Source: Chitinophagales bacterium (GTDB lineage Bacteria > Bacteroidota > Bacteroidia > Chitinophagales > JADJOU01). From it: a stretch of 64,000 nucleotides of DNA. Below, piece by piece: positions 46,861-56,761 of the stretch (position 1 is the stretch's first letter; the number at the start of each line of letters is the position of its first letter). The notes beneath the pieces are model-generated. The model made no database searches, was not told where the DNA came from, and saw nothing but the letters and a program-made list of their open reading frames with translations. Position numbers and translations under genes: made by a program. The stretch is from NCBI GenBank assembly GCA_030832185.1, contig JAURJQ010000003.1, positions 124,001-188,000 on the forward strand, given 5' to 3'.

Positions 46861-48432
46861 CTATTTAATTAAATTTATTTTAGATTCTAAGATAGGTTTT
46901 ATTTGGTATTCGATGGTTCTTTTTCTCCAATCGAGTGATGGTTCAATATACAAATGATCGAATTGCGGCCGCTCATCTGTCAGTATTTCTGCATCATTTG
47001 TGTCTATATACTCTATTGGTAGAAAATATTTGGTTATATCCGTAATTTTTGGCAGATCTTTTTCTTCATAGTTGATTTTAGAAAAATCAATCGGCCGATG
47101 GGAAGCTAAAAAAATCACATTTCTGCTAGATTCATCCTCACTTGGCGTCACCAAAATCTCTACATGAAATCCAGCATTTTGTAGTGTCTTCAATATAGAT
47201 CTTGCAGACTTTCCTTTCGTCCCCTCGGTATATCCAAAATAATTTATCATCCATAGTCCCTGAGGTCTGAGCATTTTTTTTACTTTGAGAAAGGTCTCTA
47301 TGCTTAGAACTTGAGCAGGAGGAGTCTCATTGAGAAACATATCAAAGGTGATAAGGTCATAGGTTTTACGGCAAGTATTGATAAAATGTCTGGCATCATC
47401 TACTATTATATTGGCAGAATTAGATACCCCAAAATATTGAATTGCCGTGTTCTTAATTCGCTCATCTAGCTCCACAACCTCCGTATTGAGCCCTAATCTA
47501 TTATATTGATGCCATATAGTGCCACCGCCAAGTCCCATAAGAAGTGCATCGCCGCCTTTGGCGGTAACACTGGCTACTGTAGGAAAAAAATAAGACCAAT
47601 CCCAGCTATCATATTCTAAACGATCTCTAAATGCTGTAGATTGCCCTACATTATTTACATATAATGTGCGTCCTATATGTCTACCGCGAAGATAGGTTTC
47701 TACGGGTGCATCGATTACGCGTATCTGCCCAAATATTCCCTCAGATTCATAGACTATCTCTGTATCCCCGCTCACTAAATTTTTGTCATAATAGATGTTA
47801 TAAAATAGAAAAAAAGGTAGAAGACTTAAAAATAACATATAACGTCTCGACCATATAATTGAAATACAGCAGGCTAAAACGACTATCAATCCTAAATAAA
47901 AAGAAGGCCAGGTAATACCGAAATTTCCCATTAGATAGAAGCCGAAACTGAAGGTGGAAATAATACCTCCTAAGGTAGAAATAGCATAAACGAATCCTGA
48001 AGTCTTACCAGAGGTACCCGCCTCTTGATTTAAAATACTAATAAATAATGGTGACGATAGACCAAAAAGAAACAAGGTAGGAAATAGAAAAACTAAGAGT
48101 GAAACAACCGCTCCAAAAACGATATCTCCTTCGACTAATTGTGTCATGATGCTCAAGCTTAGCCAGGGCATGACACTGAGCATTAACCCGCCTCCTATGA
48201 GCGCCAAAATACCTAGTGATAGTATTAGATTCTGGAAACGAGCAGAAAGCCAACCACCTATATAATAGCCTAAAGTCAGGGAGAATAAAGTTATACCTAG
48301 CACAGCAGCCCATATATAGAGGGAATTTCCATAAAGTGGGCCAATAAGCTTAGCTCCTGTTAGTTCAGCAGCCATTACTGCAGCTCCTTCTATAAAAACC
48401 AGACAGAGTATATAGGAACGAGACAGAAGCAT
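46861..48432 (-). CDS. Membrane-fused spermidine synthase-like protein (first copy)
   Basis: This 523-residue paralog of the adjacent gene has the same layout. The membrane half opens ILCLVFIEGAAVMAAELTGA and has VYAISTLGGIISTFSFG shared with the neighbour. The soluble half has LLMGLGGGTIWHQYNRLG, VVELDERI, VDDARHFI and FDMFLNETPPAQVLS. The two proteins share motif order throughout but differ at many positions, so the duplication is old enough for separate roles or a heteromeric complex. CorA lies 23 bases downstream in genome order, on the same strand and upstream in transcription. Confidence 0.82.
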   Translation of the reverse strand: MLLSRSYILCLVFIEGAAVMAAELTGAKLIGPLYGNSLYIWAAVLGITLFSLTLGYYIGGWLSARFQNLILSLGILALIGGGLMLSVMPWLSLSIMTQLVEGDIVFGAVVSLLVFLFPTLFLFGLSSPLFISILNQEAGTSGKTSGFVYAISTLGGIISTFSFGFYLMGNFGITWPSFYLGLIVVLACCISIIWSRRYMLFLSLLPFFLFYNIYYDKNLVSGDTEIVYESEGIFGQIRVIDAPVETYLRGRHIGRTLYVNNVGQSTAFRDRLEYDSWDWSYFFPTVASVTAKGGDALLMGLGGGTIWHQYNRLGLNTEVVELDERIKNTAIQYFGVSNSANIIVDDARHFINTCRKTYDLITFDMFLNETPPAQVLSIETFLKVKKMLRPQGLWMINYFGYTEGTKGKSARSILKTLQNAGFHVEILVTPSEDESSRNVIFLASHRPIDFSKINYEEKDLPKITDITKYFLPIEYIDTNDAEILTDERPQFDHLYIEPSLDWRKRTIEYQIKPILESKINLIK

Positions 48433-48455
48433 AGTGAAAAACGATTATAGTTTTA

Positions 48456-49406
48456 CTAGATCCACTTCTTTTTAAAGAAAAGATAAACTGTGCCAATAAT
48501 CAAGATAGCTGTAAGGGCTGATACAAAGGCAAAACCAAATGGGTGATTTCCAAATGGCACAGGCACATTCATTCCCCATAGACCGGAGATAATACTAGGC
48601 AGCATCAGTATTATAGTAGCTCCCGTCAATCGCTTGACTATGGTATTCACATTATTAGATATAATGGTAGATATAGTATGCATAGAGCTATCTAGAATAC
48701 GTGAATATACCTCAGTCATTTCTATTGCCTGCTGATTTTCAATAATCACTTCGTCAAAAAAATCATCATACTCTTCATTGTCTTTTGTTTCTAGGAAATT
48801 GGTGCGCTTCATTTTGACCATCATTAGATTATTAGAGCGCAGGTTGGTCTCAAAATAAATAAGCGATTTTTGAAGCTGTAAAATGGATACAAAATCCTGA
48901 TTAGTTGCTTGAGTATCTAATATTTTCTCGATATCATTGAAGCGGATATTAATTTGTTTTAAGTAATAATGGAAAAAGTCGGTGTTTCTATCTAAGATAT
49001 TTAAGACTAAATTCGGAATATCTTGAAATAGGTTTTTTCGACTAGATTTTGTAATGATACTATCAATAATTGGATTTTTATACAAAGAAGTGGTGATGAC
49101 AATATTGTCTTTAAATATAATTGAAATTGGAATGGTAATGAAACTAGCCCTCTTGTTGCTAATCAGTTGTTCATTTCGAATTGGGATATTTAAAAGAATA
49201 AATTTAGTATCGTCATCCTCTTCATATCTAGATTGCTCATCGATATCAAGCGCATCGGTGAAGTATTCTATGTATACTCCTAGCTTTTCAGAAATTTGAT
49301 TGATGGCATTATAGTCAAATGGCGGGTAAATATTTACCCAGCAACCACTGCTCATTTCCTCTACCTCGGTGAGTTTGTTGTCTATTGTTTGATAAATAGT
49401 TATCAC
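48456..49406 (-). CDS. corA: CorA-type magnesium/cobalt transporter
   Basis: This 316-residue protein has a large N-terminal cytoplasmic funnel and two C-terminal helices. The diagnostic GMN pore motif is at 278-280 in SGLWGMNVPVPFG, followed by the second helix and KKKWI. CorA forms pentameric Mg2+ channels in the cytoplasmic membrane. The start is GTG 49406. A perfect -7 box lies about 40 bases upstream. The gene precedes the two spermidine-synthase-like genes on the same strand with only 23 bases between, so they may be one transcript. Confidence 0.93.
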   Translation of the reverse strand: MITIYQTIDNKLTEVEEMSSGCWVNIYPPFDYNAINQISEKLGVYIEYFTDALDIDEQSRYEEDDDTKFILLNIPIRNEQLISNKRASFITIPISIIFKDNIVITTSLYKNPIIDSIITKSSRKNLFQDIPNLVLNILDRNTDFFHYYLKQINIRFNDIEKILDTQATNQDFVSILQLQKSLIYFETNLRSNNLMMVKMKRTNFLETKDNEEYDDFFDEVIIENQQAIEMTEVYSRILDSSMHTISTIISNNVNTIVKRLTGATIILMLPSIISGLWGMNVPVPFGNHPFGFAFVSALTAILIIGTVYLFFKKKWI

Positions 49407-49442
49407 TGTCTGTCGCCATTTATATATGAATAATCATGCAAG

Positions 49443-49451
49443 GCAAATATA
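49443..49451 (-). promoter_or_regulatory. -7 promoter box of corA
   Basis: The minus strand reads TATATTTGC, matching TAnnTTTGC. It gives a leader of about 30 bases. A TAAATTTGC on the plus strand at 49464-49472 makes the site partly symmetric. Confidence 0.45.
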
Positions 49452-49506
49452 GTAGTATTTAATTTAAATTTGCATGAATTAGGACTATATCATTTTACTA
49501 AACAAT

Positions 49507-50289
49507 CTATAGGTCAATACTCCCTTCAAACACCTTGACGGCTGGTCCAATCAACTTTACCTCAGAATACTTTCCAGAGATTTCTTTAAATTCGACTTGA
49601 AAATTACCGCCTTTAGTCTCTACATTTATCTGGTTTCTTTGGGTTAAATTCGAAAAGTGAAAAGCGATGGCTGCAGCGGTGACACCAGTTCCACAACTAT
49701 AGGTTTCATCTTCTACTCCTCTTTCATAGGTTCTCATTTTGATCGTATTTTCATTTATGACTTCCACTATATTGACGTTTATTCCTTCAGGAAAATCTGC
49801 CGAATATCTAATTTCACGCGCAAAATGGATTAAATCCATAGAATCAATATCTGACCTAAATCGGATATAATGTGGACTGCCTGTATCAAAAAATAAATCG
49901 TTTCCTTTAGTGTTAAATTCTTCTATATCTTGCATTTGAAGGGAAATAGTTCCATTGGATAAAAAAACAGCGGAATAAGGTAAATCTTTAAAAAGGAAAT
50001 TAGTTGAATCTCCTAATACAATTCCTAAATCTTTAGCAAACTGCGCTATACAACGGCCTCCATTACCACAAAAACTGCTTTCATTACCATCACTATTATA
50101 GTAGCGCATAGTAAAATCATGTAAATTTGAATTCATTAATTCCATAAGACCATCTGCCCCAATACCGAACCTTCTATCGCATAAAGCAATTATTTGATTA
50201 GATTGTATTGGAAAATCCTCATTCCTTCGGTCTAACAAGATAAAATCATTACCACACCCTTGATATTTATAAAAGTTTAAAACTGCCAT
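49507..50289 (-). CDS. dapF: Diaminopimelate epimerase
   Basis: This 260-residue PLP-independent racemase converts LL- to meso-diaminopimelate for lysine and peptidoglycan. Its two catalytic cysteines are visible as SSFCGNGGRC (Cys74) and ETYSCGTGV (Cys199). The N-terminus FYKYQGCGNDFILLD and the central INVNIVEV stretch are typical. Length and motif spacing are normal. A TACCTTTG box on the minus strand at 50330-50323 could serve as its promoter. Confidence 0.95.
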   Translation of the reverse strand: MAVLNFYKYQGCGNDFILLDRRNEDFPIQSNQIIALCDRRFGIGADGLMELMNSNLHDFTMRYYNSDGNESSFCGNGGRCIAQFAKDLGIVLGDSTNFLFKDLPYSAVFLSNGTISLQMQDIEEFNTKGNDLFFDTGSPHYIRFRSDIDSMDLIHFAREIRYSADFPEGINVNIVEVINENTIKMRTYERGVEDETYSCGTGVTAAAIAFHFSNLTQRNQINVETKGGNFQVEFKEISGKYSEVKLIGPAVKVFEGSIDL

Positions 50290-50451
50290 TATTGAATCAA
50301 AATTTTAAATGATTATTCCCCTCAAAGGTAAGGTAGAATAGATAAATGAATAAATTATTGAAAAAATGAAGAAAATAATAAAAACTGTCTATTAATAAGT
50401 ATATTTGTTGATTAGGTAAATCAATACAACAATAAGATAAAAGAATATTCA

Positions 50452-50459
50452 TAAATTTG
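50452..50459 (+). promoter_or_regulatory. Possible -7 box of the lytic transglycosylase gene
   Basis: TAAATTTG lies 41 bases ahead of ATG 50500. No matching TTG at 18-21 bases upstream was seen. Confidence 0.35.
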
Positions 50460-50499
50460 TAAGTCGTGTATTGTTGATAATGTCTAAAAATAGAAAAAA

Positions 50500-52392
50500 A
50501 TGAACAAAAAAATCATAGCTCTAGTATCAGGAATATTTTATGTATTATATGCTAACGCTCAGTATGATAGTCGACATTTCACCTATGATGAAAATACAAA
50601 AAATTATATTAACTATGAACAATTGGAAGAATTAACTAGTAAATTCCTTTTGAAAGATAAATCCATAGTAGACGAAGAAGCCATTAGACAGCAGATATAT
50701 ATAGACAAAACTAAGCTTCCTTATTATACAGATGAGGAAATGCATAAGAAAATATTAGCTATACCTGCCACTATTCCTATGAAGTATAATGCTGAAGTAG
50801 GAAGAATAGCAAGATATTTCTTGTATGATAAACGTGATTATATGACTCGAATGCTAACAGCTTCTAAGGCTTATTTCCCTGTTTTTGAAGAAGTTCTAGA
50901 TCAGCATAACCTTCCTATAGAATTAAAGTACCTAGCTATAGTAGAGAGCGCTTTAAATCCGCAGGCTAGATCCAGAGTAGGTGCAACGGGTTTATGGCAA
51001 TTTATGCATGGTACTGCCAAGCACGAAGGTATGGAAATTAATTCCTTAGTCGATGAGAGAAGTGATATTTATAAATCTACAGAGCATGCTGCTATATTTC
51101 TAAAAAAATTGTATAATATCTATGGAGACTGGCTTCTAGCGCTGGCTGCATATAATTCTGGCCCCGGCAATGTAAATAAAGCCATCCGAAACTCAGGTGG
51201 ATATGACTTCTGGACTATCAAGCATAGATTGCCCAAGGAAACGCAAAATTATGTTCCGTCATTTATAGCTATAGTTTACGCTATGCATTATGCCAAAGAA
51301 TATCAGCTTCAGCCTGGTAAACCTGCTCTTAATTTCCAGGCATGCAAGACGTTGAAAATTTATGATAAGCAGTCAATGAAGTATATTTCTGAGCTAGTAG
51401 GCTGCACAGAAGAGCATTTATGCAAATATAACCCGTCTCTAAAGAAAGGTATTGTGCCCAAGGTCGATATAGGTTATAGTTTATTAGTACCGAAAGAGTA
51501 TGCCTTAAAGTTTGAAGAAAAAAGACATTTATTAAGCCAAGACCCTTATATCTATAATCCATCTTTTACTCCGCCAGCAGTTTCGGCAGAATCTAATTTG
51601 GCGGATAATGGCTCAAGCGAAGCAACAGTGCTTTCAGGGTCTAATAATGTGATTTCCAATAAACCCGTTGAAGAAAAAAAACTTACCCTTTCTGAGATAG
51701 CTACATCTATAGCTAAGAGAGATCCTAAGTTATTTGCTAGCACTCCCGCACAAGAAATGAATAGTGATTTAGTTTCTGACGTCAGAAAAACCTCCTCCAC
51801 AGCAGCAGTTACCTATAAAATAATCAAGGTGACAGATGTGCAGAAAAAAACCATTTACCACAGTGTTCGTAAAGGGGAAAATCTAACAACTATAGCTGAC
51901 AAATACGATATAAGTATAAAAGAACTTAGAGACTGGAATAATTTAAACAGTAATTCCAATCTTTTTGTTGGTAAAAAATTGAAAATAGAACAATTGGAAA
52001 CTATTGTCAGGCCACAATATGCAATTGATAATAAAGCTATAGTCGAAGATAATACTATAAGTTCGGTCACTGATAATGTCATAGTGCACAAAATCAGAAA
52101 AGGAGAAAATCTTATGCAATTGACGAGACTATATAACTGTTCGCTCACTGATCTTAAAGAATGGAATAAATTGAAATCTCCTGAGGTAAAAGTAGATCAG
52201 GAAATTTATGTATACATAGAGTCAAATCCAAATTTCAAGAGCTACTCATATTATGAAGCTAAAACTGGAGATACGCTAGTTACTGCCAGTATTCAATTCA
52301 ATATTCCTTTAGATGTGCTTAAATCCTTGAATAATAAAGAGGAAAATGAGCCTTTGAAAAAAGGAGAAAAAATCAAAATCCCAACTTTGTAA
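50500..52392 (+). CDS. MltD-like lytic transglycosylase with LysM repeats
   Basis: This 630-residue exported protein has a signal peptide ending YANA-QYD. A family 1 transglycosylase SLT domain (about 130-260) has the catalytic Glu149 in IVESALNPQARS, followed by GATGLWQFM and ALAAYNSGPGNVNKAI. Three clear LysM domains start near 451, 528 and 584 (for example VRKGENLTTIADKYD and IRKGENLMQLTRLYN), and a diverged one may sit near 285-333. It cleaves peptidoglycan, leaving 1,6-anhydromuramic acid, during wall growth. It is 1 base from the next gene. Confidence 0.93.
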   Translation: MNKKIIALVSGIFYVLYANAQYDSRHFTYDENTKNYINYEQLEELTSKFLLKDKSIVDEEAIRQQIYIDKTKLPYYTDEEMHKKILAIPATIPMKYNAEVGRIARYFLYDKRDYMTRMLTASKAYFPVFEEVLDQHNLPIELKYLAIVESALNPQARSRVGATGLWQFMHGTAKHEGMEINSLVDERSDIYKSTEHAAIFLKKLYNIYGDWLLALAAYNSGPGNVNKAIRNSGGYDFWTIKHRLPKETQNYVPSFIAIVYAMHYAKEYQLQPGKPALNFQACKTLKIYDKQSMKYISELVGCTEEHLCKYNPSLKKGIVPKVDIGYSLLVPKEYALKFEEKRHLLSQDPYIYNPSFTPPAVSAESNLADNGSSEATVLSGSNNVISNKPVEEKKLTLSEIATSIAKRDPKLFASTPAQEMNSDLVSDVRKTSSTAAVTYKIIKVTDVQKKTIYHSVRKGENLTTIADKYDISIKELRDWNNLNSNSNLFVGKKLKIEQLETIVRPQYAIDNKAIVEDNTISSVTDNVIVHKIRKGENLMQLTRLYNCSLTDLKEWNKLKSPEVKVDQEIYVYIESNPNFKSYSYYEAKTGDTLVTASIQFNIPLDVLKSLNNKEENEPLKKGEKIKIPTL

Positions 52393-52393
52393 A

Positions 52394-53110
52394 TTGGAAA
52401 TTTTTCAATTTAAGAAGTTTATAGTCAAACAAAATTCTGCCTCCGTATTCAAAGTTAATACGGAGGCAGTTTTGCTTTCAGCATGGGTAACCGTGAGAGA
52501 AAAAAATAATATTTTAGAAATTGGCTCTGGTACAGGGGTAATTTCGTTAGGACTTTTACAAAGATTGAAGGAGACTAGCCATATAACTACTATTGATATT
52601 GATGAGAACGCCTTTCATCTGACCTTAGAAAATATACTGCTAAATAATGCTACAAATGTGGAAGTAAAGCATGCTAGTTTAGAGGAATTTTCAAAAACCA
52701 GCATCCAATGTAAATTCGATTTAATTCTATCTAACCCTCCTTTTTTTGAAACTACATACAAATCGACTAAACCGAGAAATATTTATGCAAAGTACACAAA
52801 TAGCTTGAGCTATGAAGACCTAGTAGAAACTGCTGTGAAACATTTGAAGGATAATGGCATACTTGCACTTGTCCTACCATTTGAAGTTTTAGATAAAATA
52901 GTAGCTATAGCAGCTAAAAATAAACTTTATATACATAGACAATTGACTTTGTATTCTAGACCTCATAAAAGACCCTTGCGTATCTTAATAGAATTTGCAA
53001 ACAAAGATATAGTCCAACCAGAGAGCACCAGCTTATGCATAAAAGATTCAAAAAATGAATATACGGAGTCTTATAAGGGCTATCTAAACCAATATTATAC
53101 TATATTTTAG
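52394..53110 (+). CDS. TrmN6-like tRNA1(Val) adenine-37 N6-methyltransferase
   Basis: This 238-residue SAM-dependent methyltransferase begins with the family opening IFQFKKFIVKQNSASVFKVN and then ILEIGSGTGVISLGL (SAM-binding motif I) and LILSNPPFF (catalytic NPPF, near 112-116). The family, typified by E. coli YfiC, methylates adenine 37 of tRNA1(Val). The start is TTG 52394, one base after the upstream stop; no ATG lies ahead of the conserved N-terminus. It would be cotranscribed with the transglycosylase gene. It overlaps the next, convergent gene by 4 bases. Confidence 0.85.
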   Translation: MEIFQFKKFIVKQNSASVFKVNTEAVLLSAWVTVREKNNILEIGSGTGVISLGLLQRLKETSHITTIDIDENAFHLTLENILLNNATNVEVKHASLEEFSKTSIQCKFDLILSNPPFFETTYKSTKPRNIYAKYTNSLSYEDLVETAVKHLKDNGILALVLPFEVLDKIVAIAAKNKLYIHRQLTLYSRPHKRPLRILIEFANKDIVQPESTSLCIKDSKNEYTESYKGYLNQYYTIF

Positions 53111-53763
53111 TACTTATCTGTATCGGTTGATTTTTTCTTTTTCTTATTCTGTCCTACATAGTCCATAAACTGCATCCATGCAAATGGGTTGAGAATATTA
53201 TTCTGTGGCAACAGGCCTGTGCTTAGCATTAAATTATTACTATTATGTCGTGCTAAATATCCAGCCCTATTTTCCTCTAAACTTGGCATCATACCCTCTC
53301 GTATCTGCACCCAGCGCTCATATTGAAGATTTTGGTAGGCTATGACTAGATCAGATTCTGAAATATCCATATCGAGCACTGCTCTCTTTAATTCTTCTAC
53401 ATTTTTCCATGGTACAATCACTACAGCGGCTAATCTATTAGTGTCTCTTATCATAGCTTGCGTCGCAAAAAATCGATCGCGCTTGATATTGTCAGGTATA
53501 ATTAATGTGCTACGTTTAAAACCTACTGCGGAAAATTCAACCGTATCACCTCCTTTAACTACTAAAGTGAAAAAACCATCAGGTCCAGAATAAGCACTAG
53601 ACCGTCTAGATTTATTTTTTATAGTTACAAATGCAACAGGCTCCACCGAATCATTGAAAGATATTAAAGTATTACCCGAAAATTGAATGAGTTCTATATT
53701 CTTTTCTTGACTCCATAGTTGAGCAGAGAATAGCATGAAGAATAAATAGGTTATCTTTTGCAT
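53107..53763 (-). CDS. CarboxypepD-reg-like domain protein, exported
   Basis: This protein of about 218 residues has a signal peptide ending SAQLWS-QEK. A carboxypeptidase-regulatory-like (beta-sandwich) domain at about 30-100 includes PVAFVTIKNKSRRSSAYSGP and GFFTLVVKGGDTVEFSAVGF. The C-terminal half is helical and ends in a lysine-rich tail. Such domains are common on TonB-dependent receptors and surface proteins of this phylum, but here no barrel follows. The function is unknown. The start is ATG 53763, rather than an upstream TTG 53784. Confidence 0.72.
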   Translation of the reverse strand: MQKITYLFFMLFSAQLWSQEKNIELIQFSGNTLISFNDSVEPVAFVTIKNKSRRSSAYSGPDGFFTLVVKGGDTVEFSAVGFKRSTLIIPDNIKRDRFFATQAMIRDTNRLAAVVIVPWKNVEELKRAVLDMDISESDLVIAYQNLQYERWVQIREGMMPSLEENRAGYLARHNSNNLMLSTGLLPQNNILNPFAWMQFMDYVGQNKKKKKSTDTDKY

Positions 53764-53815
53764 ACAAATATTTACTATAAACAAAACTAAAGTGATTAAG
53801 ATTCACATCAGGGTT

Positions 53816-53852
53816 AAAAAAACAAAAGGCAACCCGCTTAGGATTGCCTTTT
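53816..53852 (-). terminator. Intrinsic terminator of the BNR-repeat T9SS cargo gene
   Basis: On the minus strand AAAAGGCAA (53852-53844) pairs with TTGCCTTTT (53832-53824) around an 11-base loop, followed by a T-rich run to 53816. Confidence 0.8.
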
Positions 53853-53875
53853 GAAGATAATTGTATTTTTTTTGA

Positions 53876-56629
53876 TTAATTTTTGACTAAAATTCTTCCT
53901 CCTACGATATTATTGCCGTCTTCTAATCTCACAATATACTGTCCACTCTGAAGACTAGTTAAATCAGTACTTATAATATTATCTCCAGAGATTGCTCTAT
54001 AAGCCATTTTCTTTACAATTCTTCCAGCCATATCATACACTGCTAGTGTATAATTAGCATTCACTTTAGAATCAAAGCTAACATTTACATTATCAGAAGT
54101 CGGATTAGGGTAGATCTCAAACTGAATTTTTATATTATTGATGTAATCTAGTCCACTTCTCACCTTTCTCTTATAGTCACAGATAGTTGGGTCTTTCTTC
54201 GGAAAAGCGGCTCTCCAAAATCCTCTACCATGTGTACCCGCATAGAGCATAGTACATTCATCTTTGTTTAAAGAATTCACTCTCAACTTAAATACTGGTA
54301 CTCTTCCTATTTCTTTATTTGCTTCTTTCCAATCTGGTGCAGCAACGCTAATATCAAATGTTTCCCATATTCCGAATTCAGTACCAATAACTACATGTTT
54401 TTCATCATCTGGATCTATAGCACAAGTATAAACAGGCATGATAGGAAGGTTTCCTTGCTTAGCGGTAAAACTACTACCATTGGTAGATAAAAATACCTTG
54501 GCAGTGCCCCCAAAACCTATTTGAGTCGCTACCACATAGTCTCCATTGGTCTGATGCACATAAACGCCGCCTATAGGACCAGGAGCACCAGTCATCGTTG
54601 TCCACGACAAATTAGGTCTGCGCAGACAAGGTTGGTTATTTGTGGCTAAATCCACTGGAAATGAATCAATATTTTTCAAAGTCGTATTTTTTCGAATACC
54701 TCCACTACCGCACATATATATGGTGCCAATATCCTTAGTTGCGTGAATACCCAGTATCGTTCCTAATCCTGGATTCTCCCAGTTGGTGAATGCTGTCGGT
54801 TTCGAAGGAATGTGCGCATTGGCTGAAATAGAATATCCACTACCCCCAAAAACAAACAAGAATGATTTTTCAACCTCATCAAACACACCTGGTGCAGTAA
54901 TGACTTTTTCTACTAGACCTATTCGAGTATGAAATCCAACATTCGCAAAATTCCCTCTTTCTTCAATACAGCCAGCGGCTAATGCTTTTCTGGCACTAGT
55001 CAAATCGGTAGTTCTGGATAATGAGCCGTTATATACTGTTGTATAGGCTACTTGATAATTATTCGCTGCGGAAATGGCACAATCGAATCCATCACCACCA
55101 CTAATTTCTAAAGCTATATTGTTATTTCCTCCAGTCAAGGTAATAAACTGTGTACCGTTGTCTTGAGTCCCTCCAACGAGTTCGCCATATTTATTGACAG
55201 CCATATCGTAAAACTGAGTAATATTCAAACCTGTAAATATTGGTTTCCAAGTCGAATTGGGAAAAGAGGATAATGAATTGTATGTAATATAAGGCCCTCC
55301 ATCAGTACATATGACCATAGTATCAGGATGAGTCGGATGAAAGGCGAATTCATGCTTATCTGCATGCACTAGATTTAAACCTAAGGTGGCAGGACTATTC
55401 CAGTTAGAAGCTTGCACCCATCCTAGACTTCTAGACCAACTGTATGCTTTAATAGAACCTCCTAAGAAAATTTTGTCATCATCTCTTGGATGAACAGTTA
55501 GGCACAAATCATAAAATCCTTGACAACCTAATGTGGAGCAAAGCGGACTAAAGCTAGCATCAGATCTACCAATCAACTCCCAAGTAGCTCCACCATCAAT
55601 GGAGCGTATGACATATTTTAAATCGCCACCGTTGCTACCCGTGATGCCGCAAGCATATAGTTTTAATGGATCGGTAGTCGAAACAGCAATTCGGACATGT
55701 TGGTTGCCATTGGCCGTCCATTCTGGTCTATTTCCTATCAAGTCAGTGAAAGATGTTCCACCATTGTTAGACTTGAATACCTTTCCACTCCATGCAGCAT
55801 ATATGGTCCCATCTGATGCAAACTTAATTTGTGCTATAGGCACACTAGGCACAGAAGAGGACTTTACCCATGTACTCCCACCATCTTTTGATACCTGCAT
55901 ACCATTAGATGTAGCGGCAAATATAATGTCATTATCGAGTGGGTCGCCAGCTATATCTATTATTTGTCGGAAATCTAGATTCTGATTAACAGAAGTAGTT
56001 GAGATACCTTTAATTGTTGAAGTTAAATGCACCCAATCATCTTCGTTTGCCTTTTTCTTATATATACCATTGCCGTAAAATTGAGATCCATAACTGCCAC
56101 CTGGAGCGTTTCCCCAATATTCACCTGTTCCAACATATATATCGCCATCTTTGGTCTGAGTCATACAGCCTATTGGCATTATTTTGAATACATCGGCCAT
56201 GTCTTTTACTGGTTTCCAGTTGTGGCCTAAATCATCAGAGACAAACATTCCTCCTGAGACTCCTCCACAATAGACTCTGCTTTCCTTGGTTTTATCAAAA
56301 ATAAATCCACGTGTTCTACCTCCAACTTGATTAGGACCTTGAGATTCCCATTTTAATTCTTCTCCACGTGAAGATAATCTAGAACTAGATAAGGTCTCTA
56401 TTTCAGCTATGGCTTTATAGTAATCATTTTCATCTACCTTACCAGTGATCACATTGCGGAGTTGATTTGCACGCTCTTCGGCACGACCTTGAATTTTAGA
56501 TTCTAAAGGCATTTTCTTGGACTTTTTATATGAAGCCATGTATTCAAAGCTCATCATGGGTTCTTTGGCTACGAACCCGACCAAAAGAAGGAATAAAAAT
56601 GAAAATAATACTAGGTTAAAATTTTTCAT
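53876..56629 (-). CDS. Sialidase/BNR-like repeat protein with T9SS sorting domain
   Basis: This secreted protein has about 917 residues. The first 24 residues are a signal peptide or short anchor. Residues about 95-800 carry many Asp-box-like repeats of a beta-propeller, such as MFVSDDLGHNWKPV, QVSKDGGSTWVKS, FKSNNGGTSFTDL and IRSIDGGATWELIG. The C-terminal 80 residues (FEIYPNPTSDNVNVSFDSK to GGRILVKN) are a T9SS type A sorting domain. These resemble VPS10/sortilin-type propellers, which bind proteins or glycans; no catalytic sialidase residues were recognised. ATG 56629 was chosen over a GTG two codons upstream. Confidence 0.88.
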   Translation of the reverse strand: MKNFNLVLFSFLFLLLVGFVAKEPMMSFEYMASYKKSKKMPLESKIQGRAEERANQLRNVITGKVDENDYYKAIAEIETLSSSRLSSRGEELKWESQGPNQVGGRTRGFIFDKTKESRVYCGGVSGGMFVSDDLGHNWKPVKDMADVFKIMPIGCMTQTKDGDIYVGTGEYWGNAPGGSYGSQFYGNGIYKKKANEDDWVHLTSTIKGISTTSVNQNLDFRQIIDIAGDPLDNDIIFAATSNGMQVSKDGGSTWVKSSSVPSVPIAQIKFASDGTIYAAWSGKVFKSNNGGTSFTDLIGNRPEWTANGNQHVRIAVSTTDPLKLYACGITGSNGGDLKYVIRSIDGGATWELIGRSDASFSPLCSTLGCQGFYDLCLTVHPRDDDKIFLGGSIKAYSWSRSLGWVQASNWNSPATLGLNLVHADKHEFAFHPTHPDTMVICTDGGPYITYNSLSSFPNSTWKPIFTGLNITQFYDMAVNKYGELVGGTQDNGTQFITLTGGNNNIALEISGGDGFDCAISAANNYQVAYTTVYNGSLSRTTDLTSARKALAAGCIEERGNFANVGFHTRIGLVEKVITAPGVFDEVEKSFLFVFGGSGYSISANAHIPSKPTAFTNWENPGLGTILGIHATKDIGTIYMCGSGGIRKNTTLKNIDSFPVDLATNNQPCLRRPNLSWTTMTGAPGPIGGVYVHQTNGDYVVATQIGFGGTAKVFLSTNGSSFTAKQGNLPIMPVYTCAIDPDDEKHVVIGTEFGIWETFDISVAAPDWKEANKEIGRVPVFKLRVNSLNKDECTMLYAGTHGRGFWRAAFPKKDPTICDYKRKVRSGLDYINNIKIQFEIYPNPTSDNVNVSFDSKVNANYTLAVYDMAGRIVKKMAYRAISGDNIISTDLTSLQSGQYIVRLEDGNNIVGGRILVKN

Positions 56630-56761
56630 AAACACATTAATTTTTTTCTAATACAAAGCTAATTTTAAAAGTATCAAAGATAAAACTTTTTTTTCAACAT
56701 TAATTTTTTTCTAAAGGATTTGCTACTTTTTTTAAAGTATTTTGTACCTTAACAAAAAAGT

